NCBI GenBank assembly: GCA_025058835.1
Contig: JANXEI010000001.1
Span: 500,561 to 564,560, forward strand
Source of the DNA: Acidilobaceae archaeon
GTDB lineage: Archaea; Thermoproteota; Thermoprotei_A; Sulfolobales; Acidilobaceae
Direction of reading: 5' to 3'
DNA length: 64,000 nucleotides
Shown here: piece after piece, positions 57,987 through 64,000 of the stretch
How positions within the stretch are numbered: the stretch's first letter is position 1
How the letters are laid out: the number at the start of each line of letters is the position of its first letter
The notes under the pieces: generated by a model
Databases searched by the model: none
What the model saw: the letters and a program-made list of their open reading frames with translations, nothing else
Told to the model about the DNA's origin: nothing
Made by a program: the position numbers and the translations under genes

Positions 57987-60695
57987 GTGAGAAGATATGC
58001 ATTTGCGGCCCTCCTCGCCTGGACCCTTTTCATTTTCCTCCTCATACCCCAAGCGTTAGAGCTCGACAAGAGGCTCCAGTACAGCGAAGAGGAGTTCGTC
58101 CCGCCCGGCTCAGAGGGCTACAGAGGCCTCGAGTTGCTCAGATCCCTTAACTACACTGCTGGCGATTACATGGTCGTTTTGTTCTCCCCCAACGACCTTG
58201 CGACGGCAAAGCTGGTAGAGGAGAGGGTGCTCGAAGCTATTGGAGATCGGGAGGCGAGCGTCCTGGGCCCCTACGGCGCGTACGAAAAGATCAGGGAGAG
58301 GGTAAGGGGCGAGCTCATGGAGGGCGTAAAGGCGGCAGTGCAGAGGAGGGCTGAGCTGGTCCGCCTGGCAAAGGAGGCAAAGGCTGGCTATGAGGAGGCC
58401 CGTTCCTTCCTGAACCTCTCCTACGGCCTCGCCCTCGCCTACCTAGCAGTATATCAAGGGGCCCTCTCCGCGGGTCATCCCGCGCCTGCCGACATAGCCT
58501 TTGCTACCCTCGAGCCCCAAATGACCCCCCAGGGCAGGTCCCTGCTCTACCTATTCGACCTCCACTTCCGTAACCTCTCCAGCTCCATGGAGCCGGAGAG
58601 GGCAGCCAGGGAGGCGATGATAAGGACGGTAGGCGTCTTCAGGCCAGAGGCAGTCCGGTTGCTCTCCAGCTTCACGTTTTCCGACTTCAGCAACGCTACG
58701 AGGATTGCAGAGTACGTTTATCGAGTTTCTGGGCTCGAGGGACTCGGCCTCTCCTTCCAGTCCTTCGCGCTCCTCCTTAAGGACCCGGAGAACGGTGCAA
58801 CGGCGCTGGTCTCAGAGAGCCTAGGGGCTGTGGACAGCTGTCTTCAGGAGGCCTTCATGTCGGTCCTTGCCGGCAAGGAGATGGGAGAGGCAATCGGCGC
58901 GTGCGAAGGGCTTATAGATTCGAAAGCTCCCTATCCTGATATTCTACCGTCAGAGCTGAAGGATAGGCTGATATCGGGGGAGAGGGCGGCAGTTTACGTC
59001 CTCCTAAAAGAGAGCGTGGCAATAGGAGAGGCGGCAGAGATCATAAAGAGCGTGAGGAAGAACCTTGAGGGACACACGCGGGAGCTGTTCTTTTACGGCA
59101 GCCTGCCTTTCTATGTAGATCTCAGCGAGAGGATAATTAACGAGATCAGGAAAATTGATGTAGCAACCGTAGTTCTCGTCATCATCTTGCTCGCTGTCCT
59201 CGTGGGCAGCATCTCTGCCCCTCTTGTCATACTGATGGCTACGACTGCCTCTCTCGTCGCTAGCGTGGGAGTCCTGAGCATTGCCGCTCTCTACTTCGAC
59301 GTTCACTACCTTGCGAGGGCGCTCATGGTGCCCATAGTCTTCGGCATAACCGTGGACTACTCAGTCTTCTACCTCTTCAGAGTTGCAGAGGAGAGAGGGC
59401 GGGGGGCCTCCTGGGAGGAGGCCATCTATCTGGCCTGGAGGAGGGCCGGAAGGGCGCTGCAGCTCGGCGGCATCTCTGTCGTCCTTGGTTTCCTCGCCTA
59501 CGCCTTTACTCCTACAGATGCAGTTAGGGGCATAGGCATCGCCCTTAGCATAGCTTCTGCCGTTGCGTTCCTCTCCAGCTATACGCTCTTCCCCGCAGTG
59601 CTATACTTCCTGGGAGAGAGGAGGACTTTCTGGCCCTCTGGCACCATAAATGTGTCAGGGGAGAGGCAGACCAGGCTCTTGAGAAGGGCGGCGGAGCTGA
59701 GCATAAGGTACCGGCTCCCCCTCCTCCTGCTCATGATAGCCTTCATCGTGCTCGGGAGCATTTACCTAGTAGAGATGGGAGTGTCGGGGAACGTTTACCT
59801 CAGCCTGACGGAGGACTCCACTTATGTGGAAGGGAGTAGGGCCGCCTTCTCATCGTTCCCCCCGCAGATCGTTACGCAAGTCATAATAGTGGCACCGAAG
59901 AACGTGACGCTCGACAGCTCTCTCGAGAAGTTGTTCGAGCAGGGACTCGTGAAGAGGGCACAGATCGAGGAGAGGGGAGACTACCTCGTGGTGACGGCAG
60001 GCGTGCCACTAGACCCTCTCGACGACAGGATATTCGACAGCGTGTCCTCAATAAGGCAGTCGTTGCCAGAAGGCGCTCTCCTAACCGGCTTCCCAGCCGT
60101 AAGAGTCGACGTAGTCACAAACATAACTAGAGAGTTCTTCACCTACACTCTCCCCTTGGCCGTTGTGCTCATAACGGCCTATCTCATTGTAGGCATGGGC
60201 TCTGTGCTGGTGCCCCTGAGGCTTCTGATCACTGTGGTGTTCAGCTCCGTGTTCAGCATGGTAGTGGTGGCAATGGTTTTCCATTGGATGATAGGGGAGG
60301 AGATATACGGCACCAAAGTTTCTTCCCCCATCTACTGGGTTATCCCCATCACCGTTCTGGGCATCATGATAACGCTCGGCATGGACTACGACATATTCCT
60401 CACTTCCAGGATCAGGGAGGAACTAGAGGGAGGGAAGAGAGAAGCGGGTGCCATAGTAAGCGCAGTCGAGAAGACGGGGCTAGTGATCACTGTCTGCGGC
60501 ATCATCCTGGCAGGGGCCTTCTCCTCTCTGCTCCTGGCAGAGATCGTTATCATGCAGCAGGCAGGCCTTGCTGTAGCTGTCTCCATCCTCGTGGACACCT
60601 TCCTCGTGAGGCCTGTGCTAGTGCCAGCCATCATGTCGGTCTTCGGGAAGTACAACTGGTGGCCGGGCAGAGGGCTCATCCAGAAGTGGGACTAG
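57987..60695 (+). CDS. MMPL/RND family transporter
   Basis: A 902-residue membrane protein of the MMPL branch of RND exporters. There is one N-terminal membrane helix, a large extracellular domain (about residues 27-385), then five helices, a second external domain (about 590-700) and a final helix group, the duplicated RND plan. G-I-T-V-D-Y-S-V-F in the first half and G-M-D-Y-D-I-F in the second give the conserved Asp-Tyr pairs of the proton path. Likely exports lipids or hydrophobic compounds. GTG start. Confidence 0.88.
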   Translation: MRRYAFAALLAWTLFIFLLIPQALELDKRLQYSEEEFVPPGSEGYRGLELLRSLNYTAGDYMVVLFSPNDLATAKLVEERVLEAIGDREASVLGPYGAYEKIRERVRGELMEGVKAAVQRRAELVRLAKEAKAGYEEARSFLNLSYGLALAYLAVYQGALSAGHPAPADIAFATLEPQMTPQGRSLLYLFDLHFRNLSSSMEPERAAREAMIRTVGVFRPEAVRLLSSFTFSDFSNATRIAEYVYRVSGLEGLGLSFQSFALLLKDPENGATALVSESLGAVDSCLQEAFMSVLAGKEMGEAIGACEGLIDSKAPYPDILPSELKDRLISGERAAVYVLLKESVAIGEAAEIIKSVRKNLEGHTRELFFYGSLPFYVDLSERIINEIRKIDVATVVLVIILLAVLVGSISAPLVILMATTASLVASVGVLSIAALYFDVHYLARALMVPIVFGITVDYSVFYLFRVAEERGRGASWEEAIYLAWRRAGRALQLGGISVVLGFLAYAFTPTDAVRGIGIALSIASAVAFLSSYTLFPAVLYFLGERRTFWPSGTINVSGERQTRLLRRAAELSIRYRLPLLLLMIAFIVLGSIYLVEMGVSGNVYLSLTEDSTYVEGSRAAFSSFPPQIVTQVIIVAPKNVTLDSSLEKLFEQGLVKRAQIEERGDYLVVTAGVPLDPLDDRIFDSVSSIRQSLPEGALLTGFPAVRVDVVTNITREFFTYTLPLAVVLITAYLIVGMGSVLVPLRLLITVVFSSVFSMVVVAMVFHWMIGEEIYGTKVSSPIYWVIPITVLGIMITLGMDYDIFLTSRIREELEGGKREAGAIVSAVEKTGLVITVCGIILAGAFSSLLLAEIVIMQQAGLAVAVSILVDTFLVRPVLVPAIMSVFGKYNWWPGRGLIQKWD

Positions 60696-61635
60696 ATCTC
60701 ACGGCCCTGTTTATTGCGTCCTCCGGGAGGAGGGACGACTTCACGTGCGGCCAGAGCCTTTTCAGTACTTCTAGCGGGACCTCCTCGTAAAAGACGTAAG
60801 AGCTTGTGGTCTCTCTGATAACGCTTTCCTCTAGCCCTACGAGGGCTGCATAGGAGCGAAAGTCCGAAGATCTTCTAGAGGCGCTGATCGATTCGCTAAG
60901 GGCCCTCGCTATGTGATCTAGCCCCTCTACGCCTTCATGAGCGCCAAGAAGGCAGCAGAGGGGGAGATCGCAGGCCTCTGCCCTTAGCCCCTCTTTCCTT
61001 GCCAAGTAGCCGTAGGGTTCCCACACCACTCCCTGCCTCGTCTCTCCCCTCTTCACCGCGTCCAAGATCTCCTTCCCGCTCCTCTTGTAAATTCTGGGGC
61101 CTTCCAATCTCATCATCTCAGCACAGAGCTCCATGGAAGAAGCCATTGTCGTTGCGTGCCCAAAGCCCTCCCTTCCCTCTATGACGTGAGCTCCCCCGCC
61201 GCTCCCGCCGCCTATTATGCTCGTTCTCCCTGCGCTTATTCTATGAGCGAGGAGGAGGGTAGGGACGGGAGCAAAGGCCAGCTGCACCTTGTTACTCGCC
61301 AGGTCTATGCCTAGCCTGAAAGCCTCATCATACACGATGAGCTCAACCCTGCTGTATCTATCCCTCAGCCTCCTCGCGAAGTCGATCACGTAGGGGTACT
61401 CGCTGGCGCGGAGAAGCCCTATCCTTATCGTCCCTGGCGGCTGCTTCCCTGCGATCCTGTAAACTAGAGTGATGCCGCCTATTCTCTTCATCTCAACCAG
61501 TCCCATGTCCTTGAGCAATCTTACTTTCCGCGAGACAGAGCTCTTGGCGATCCCCAGCTTGTAGGCAAGGGTGGAGATGGTGCTGGGGCCCTCCTTCTCC
61601 AGCAGGTCGAGGAGCTCCAGGTCTCGCTGCTCCAT
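60676..61635 (-). CDS. Transcriptional regulator: winged helix fused to a binding-protein-like domain
   Basis: A 319-residue protein. Residues 1-65 form a winged helix (I-S-T-L-A-Y-K-L-G-I-A-K-S-S-V-S-R-K with L-K-D-M-G-L-V). Residues from about 70 on look like a periplasmic-binding-protein fold of the NMT1/SsuA kind: I-R-I-G-L-L-R-A-S-E-Y-P-Y, the A-F-A-P-V-P-T-L-L strand, G-G-G-S-G-G-G-A-H, and G-V-V-W-E-P-Y-G-Y. No signal peptide. So it is probably a one-component sensor of a small ligand. ATG at 61635 is used; TTG at 61647 is possible. It overlaps the MMPL end by 20 bases and is divergent from the symporter genes, a likely target. Confidence 0.75.
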   Translation of the reverse strand: MEQRDLELLDLLEKEGPSTISTLAYKLGIAKSSVSRKVRLLKDMGLVEMKRIGGITLVYRIAGKQPPGTIRIGLLRASEYPYVIDFARRLRDRYSRVELIVYDEAFRLGIDLASNKVQLAFAPVPTLLLAHRISAGRTSIIGGGSGGGAHVIEGREGFGHATTMASSMELCAEMMRLEGPRIYKRSGKEILDAVKRGETRQGVVWEPYGYLARKEGLRAEACDLPLCCLLGAHEGVEGLDHIARALSESISASRRSSDFRSYAALVGLEESVIRETTSSYVFYEEVPLEVLKRLWPHVKSSLLPEDAINRAVRSSPTSG

Positions 61636-61712
61636 CCGATTACCCAACTACGGCTGGAGCGTCTGACCTAATAGCTTTGTTAAAATATTTAATTCCTGGA
61701 CAACTGTTCCAA

Positions 61713-61889
61713 GTGGTGAGGCTGGTGAAGAGGAGCTACCTGATCATGCTAGCGATCATAGCTCTAATGTTCGTGCTGCCCTACACGGTCTTCGCTAGGC
61801 AGAAAGACTGGCTCCTCTACTGGTTCTGGACCCTCTCCACGGTCGTTGTGATACTGATCGGTTGGCTGGAAACTAGGAGGTGGAGGTAA
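61713..61889 (+). CDS. Small two-span membrane protein partner of the symporter
   Basis: About 58 residues with two hydrophobic segments (L-I-M-L-A-I-I-A-L-M-F-V-L-P and W-T-L-S-T-V-V-V-I-L-I-G-W), joined by a charged loop R-Q-K-D-W. Small proteins of this kind (DUF997 or DUF3311-like) precede sodium:solute symporters in bacteria. The GTG at 61713 is preferred, since the TATA-like TTAAAATATTTAA overlaps the longer start at 61677. It overlaps the symporter start in TAATG. Confidence 0.65.
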   Translation: MVRLVKRSYLIMLAIIALMFVLPYTVFARQKDWLLYWFWTLSTVVVILIGWLETRRWR

Positions 61890-63319
61890 TGCTTCCCGTC
61901 CTCCTCTTCATCATCTACATCGTTCTCGGCACTCTCATCGCTGTGTATAGCAGGAGGTTCATGAGGCCAGGGGAGAGGGACTTCTACGTAGGCTCCTACA
62001 GAGTGGGAGGGCTAGTGGCGGCCCTCACCTACGCCGCTACGACGTACAGCGCTTTCATGATGGTTGGCCTAGTAGGGCTCTCCTACGCGACCGGCGTGGG
62101 CGCTCACGGCTTCGAGCTGCTCTACCTTGTAGCAACAGTTGCCATTTTGATTATCTTCGCCCCTCGCGTTTGGGAGAGGGCTAGAGAGAGGGGGTGGATA
62201 ACGCCGTCAGATATGCTGTCAGATCACTACGGGAGCAAGCTGATAGGGATCGTTGTTGCACTCATATACCTCATCTCCCTCGTTCCCTACACAGCCCTAC
62301 AGATGAAGGGCATAGGGGAGATATTTGGGAAGATGATGGGCGGAGAGGAGCACTACGGTCTCGGCGTTCTGTTCGGGGCGCTCCTAGTGCTCATATGGAG
62401 CCTCATCGCAGGCATCTGGAGCGTTGCCCTAACCGATGCCTTCCAGGGCCTCTTCATGCTCCTCGCAGGCACCCTCTACTTCTTCTGGCTCTTCCTCCTC
62501 GTCCAGCAGAACATAGGCCTCGCTGCAGCAACTGAGCTGCTCGCAAACAAGGGGCTCCTCGGCATGAGCAGCTTCTGGACCCCTCACGTCTTCCTCTCCT
62601 TCACCCTTCCCTGGATGCTGTTTGCCGTGATCCACCCACAGGTGGTCCAGAGGTTGTTCATCCCGCGAGACAGGGAGGGCCTTGCGCTGATGGTAAGGGG
62701 CTTTGCCGTCTTCGGGCTTCTCTACACGGTGCTTGCCGTTACGATAGGGCTCCTGGCAAGGGCTGCTGCGGAGGGGGGGCTGGTGCCCTACGTTGAACCC
62801 TCCCGGAGGGATCTGGTAACGCCAACTCTCCTGACCCTAATGCACCCTCTCCTCTCCTCCCTCATCTTCGTGAGCATAATCGCTGCTGCAGTGACGACGG
62901 CTAACAGCATAGTGCTCAGTCTCGCCGGGGTAGCGGCAAGGGAGCTGGGCTTCGTGCTGCCAGAGGAGAGGAGGATGAAGCTAGGCTATCTAGCCGCAGC
63001 GTTCCTCGTAGCCGTTGCTGCCTCTGTTGCATATGCGAGGGTAGGCTACATTGTAGACCTTGCTGTGCTCACCACCACCATGCTCCTCCCGCTAGCCCCC
63101 GTTACCCTGCTTGCCTGGCTCAACGTTAGAGTTCCCGCCTGGAGCGCGATCTTGTCTCTTCTTGCAGGCTTCAGTCTCGTGGTCTTCCTCATGATGTATT
63201 ATGGTAAGCCTATGCAGGTGTTCCTCCTGAGCATCTACGGGCTGCCCTCTTCAGTAGCGGTGTTGCTCCTCTCCAGCCTGTTCCTAGCGGTGGGCTGGGC
63301 TTTCAGCAGAAAAAGCTAG
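61889..63319 (+). CDS. Sodium:solute symporter (SSS) family transporter
   Basis: A 476-residue membrane protein with about 13 helices. Y-S-R-R-F near residue 23, R-D-F-Y-V-G-S-Y-R-V-G-G and T-Y-S-A-F-M-M-V-G (helix 1-2, sodium-site region), then T-P-S-D-M-L-S-D-H-Y-G and D-A-F-Q-G-L-F-M-L are SSS blocks, closest to the pantothenate/proline branch. Substrate unknown. ATG at 61889 within TAATG, behind GGAGGT; a GTG at 61880 would add three residues. Confidence 0.9.
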   Translation: MLPVLLFIIYIVLGTLIAVYSRRFMRPGERDFYVGSYRVGGLVAALTYAATTYSAFMMVGLVGLSYATGVGAHGFELLYLVATVAILIIFAPRVWERARERGWITPSDMLSDHYGSKLIGIVVALIYLISLVPYTALQMKGIGEIFGKMMGGEEHYGLGVLFGALLVLIWSLIAGIWSVALTDAFQGLFMLLAGTLYFFWLFLLVQQNIGLAAATELLANKGLLGMSSFWTPHVFLSFTLPWMLFAVIHPQVVQRLFIPRDREGLALMVRGFAVFGLLYTVLAVTIGLLARAAAEGGLVPYVEPSRRDLVTPTLLTLMHPLLSSLIFVSIIAAAVTTANSIVLSLAGVAARELGFVLPEERRMKLGYLAAAFLVAVAASVAYARVGYIVDLAVLTTTMLLPLAPVTLLAWLNVRVPAWSAILSLLAGFSLVVFLMMYYGKPMQVFLLSIYGLPSSVAVLLLSSLFLAVGWAFSRKS

Positions 63320-63471
63320 CAGCCGAGTCCTAGAAGTAGGGCCAAGTAGACCTCCAGCTCTTTCTCATCCGTCCTCCATGTCCTCGCAACTTCTTCCTTC
63401 AGGTATGCGTTCGCTAACACAGTTATCACCAATATTACGTTAATAGACGAAGTTAATAACGGGATATCCAT
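63316..63471 (-). CDS. 51-residue small membrane-type protein, leaderless
   Basis: An ATG at 63471 opens 51 codons: M-D-I-P-L-L, one hydrophobic run about residues 8-23 (I-N-V-I-L-V-I-T-V-L-A-N), a charged helix K-E-E-V-A-R-T-W-R-T-D-E-K-E-L-E, then L-A-L-L-L-G-L-G-C. CTTTAAG lies about 25 nt before the ATG, right for a leaderless gene, and the stop shares CTAG with the symporter stop. No homologue is known to me. It is convergent with the symporter gene. Confidence 0.5.
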   Translation of the reverse strand: MDIPLLTSSINVILVITVLANAYLKEEVARTWRTDEKELEVYLALLLGLGC

Positions 63472-63509
63472 GCTTGTATACGTCAAATGACTTAAAGAAA
63501 AGCGTTGTC

Positions 63510-63568
63510 CCCCAGGTGAACGCTCCTCATCGCATCTAGCTCAGTTGACCGTCGTTAGGTCATCCATC
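63510..63568 (-). ncRNA. Possible box C/D guide RNA
   Basis: Read leftwards: TGGATGA (C-like) at 63560-63566, CTGA (D') at 63541-63544, GCGATGA (C') at 63527-63533 and CTGG (imperfect D) at 63512-63515. Spacers of 15, 7 and 11 nt are near the archaeal plan. The imperfect C and D boxes make this weak. The rest of 63472-63636 holds no gene that I can see. Confidence 0.2.
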
Positions 63569-63597
63569 CATTTTACTAGAGCCCATGCCTATATTCA

Positions 63598-63606
63598 CTA
63601 TATAAG
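63598..63606 (+). promoter_or_regulatory. TATA box of the TldD/PmbA gene
   Basis: CTATATAAG lies about 31-39 nt before the GTG at 63637. Its reverse reads CTTATATAG and might also drive the leftward candidate RNA. Confidence 0.55.
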
Positions 63607-63636
63607 CCCCCTATACTCTTACACCTGGTGTTTTGA

Positions 63637-64000
63637 GTGGTATCCATAGACGAGCTCCAGAGGCTGGTGGAGGAGGCCTCTTCTAACGGCGCAGAGTACG
63701 CGGAGGCAAGATATCATCGCGTGGAGGGCCAGAGCTTGATGTTCTACAACGGCATGCTTGTCGGAGCGTCTCAACCGTTGACGGAAGGCGTAGCCATTAG
63801 GGTTCTCTACAAGGGCTCTATGGGGTTCTCCTCCACTTCCGACCTAACCCCTTCCGGCCTTAGAGAGGCCTTGCAGAGAGCGATCTCGGCTGCAAGGAGC
63901 TCTCTTCGACAGGTGAAGAGGGCTACTTCCGTAGGTCATGCCTTCCTAGGGAGCGCTAGGTACAGCGTGGTGGAGAGAAAGCCCCTCCTGGACATGAGCC
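63637..64000 (+). CDS. TldD/PmbA family protein, N-terminal part (cut by window end)
   Basis: The frame runs open to the end of the window (121 codons). The translation shows E-A-S-S-N-G-A-E-Y-A-E-A-R, G-V-A-I-R-V-L-Y-K-G-S-M-G-F-S-S and a helical L-R-E-A-L-Q-R-A-I-S-A-A-R, the N-terminal fold of TldD/PmbA metalloproteases (peptide maturation or degradation). The GTG start follows GGTG, with a TATA box at the right distance. The zinc motif would lie beyond the window. Confidence 0.82.
   Translation, partial: MVSIDELQRLVEEASSNGAEYAEARYHRVEGQSLMFYNGMLVGASQPLTEGVAIRVLYKGSMGFSSTSDLTPSGLREALQRAISAARSSLRQVKRATSVGHAFLGSARYSVVERKPLLDMS

Noticed and set aside
60284-60790. A 168-codon plus-strand frame across the end of the MMPL gene
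   Set aside because: It is an out-of-frame shadow of the MMPL coding region with His/Arg-rich low-likelihood composition.
1-64000. CRISPR array, transposon, integrase or phage genes
   Set aside because: No regularly spaced repeats, transposase or integrase motifs, or terminal repeats were seen on reading through.

Overview
The window reads as one compact hyperthermophilic crenarchaeal (Thermoproteota) chromosome segment, most like the Desulfurococcales and relatives. This rests on archaeal-type genes (aIF5A, EF-2, L7Ae, L18e, S4/S11/S13, RNA polymerase subunits Rpo3 and Rpo10, MEMO1, isopentenyl phosphate kinase, circularly permuted GTPase, Brix protein), TATA boxes about 25-30 nt before starts, frequent GTG/TTG starts with GGTGA-type ribosome sites, AGG/GAG-rich codon use, and ATGA/GTGA start-stop overlaps. 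The order assignment is inference. No rRNA, CRISPR array, insertion sequence or phage gene was seen; nearly every base is coding.

Layout. 1-6.6 kb: a glycine-cleavage T protein, a small zinc-ribbon protein, aIF5A, then a leftward gatC-gatA-gatB-TatD-like operon for tRNA-dependent amidation. 6.7-11 kb: SppA protease, PPC/DUF296 protein, an ABC exporter pair, Clp1-like polynucleotide kinase. 11.1-14.1 kb: a porGDAB 2-oxoacid:ferredoxin oxidoreductase operon. 14.1-19.8 kb: tRNA-Asp and a nucleotide-sugar cassette (GalU-like, SDR/UXS-like, UDP-glucose dehydrogenase, two tandem glycosyltransferases). 19.8-28.5 kb: eukaryotic-type isocitrate dehydrogenase, FeoAB, tRNA-Pro and tRNA-Ser, Hsp20, a PAC2 protein, a small Glu-ligated-type ferredoxin, a second ABC exporter with two permeases, and a permuted GTPase. 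28.5-31.3 kb: Brix protein and EF-2. 31.4-41.4 kb: an 11-gene complex I operon (A-B-C-D-H-I-J-K-M-L-N) without the NADH module. 41.5-45.7 kb: APC permease, unknown membrane protein, FdhE-like protein, MBL hydrolase, pyrophosphatase. 45.7-57.3 kb: L7Ae, then the ribosomal/RNA-polymerase operon (S13, S4, S11, Rpo3, L18e, L13, S9, Rpo10, S2) running on into an isoprenoid-lipid operon (MEMO1, a degenerate GHMP-like protein, IPK, IDI-2, prenyl synthase, DUF2118, GltX). 57.3-64 kb: methyltransferase, MMPL/RND transporter, a wHTH/binding-protein-like regulator, a sodium:solute symporter with a small partner, a 51-residue leaderless gene, and the start of a TldD/PmbA protein cut by the window end.

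Functionally, Por makes reduced ferredoxin, and the complex I without NuoEFG would plausibly take electrons from it; the nucleotide-sugar genes point to UDP-glucuronate/UDP-xylose for surface glycans; the isoprenoid genes supply archaeal membrane lipids. The most striking observations are two genes (gatB and rps4) whose only plausible start is a CTG codon behind a good ribosome site, a degenerate protein sitting where mevalonate kinase is usually encoded, a ferredoxin with Glu at a cluster-ligand position, a eukaryotic-type isocitrate dehydrogenase, tandem glycosyltransferases with one conserved and one divergent domain, and palindromic TATA boxes shared by divergent gene pairs.
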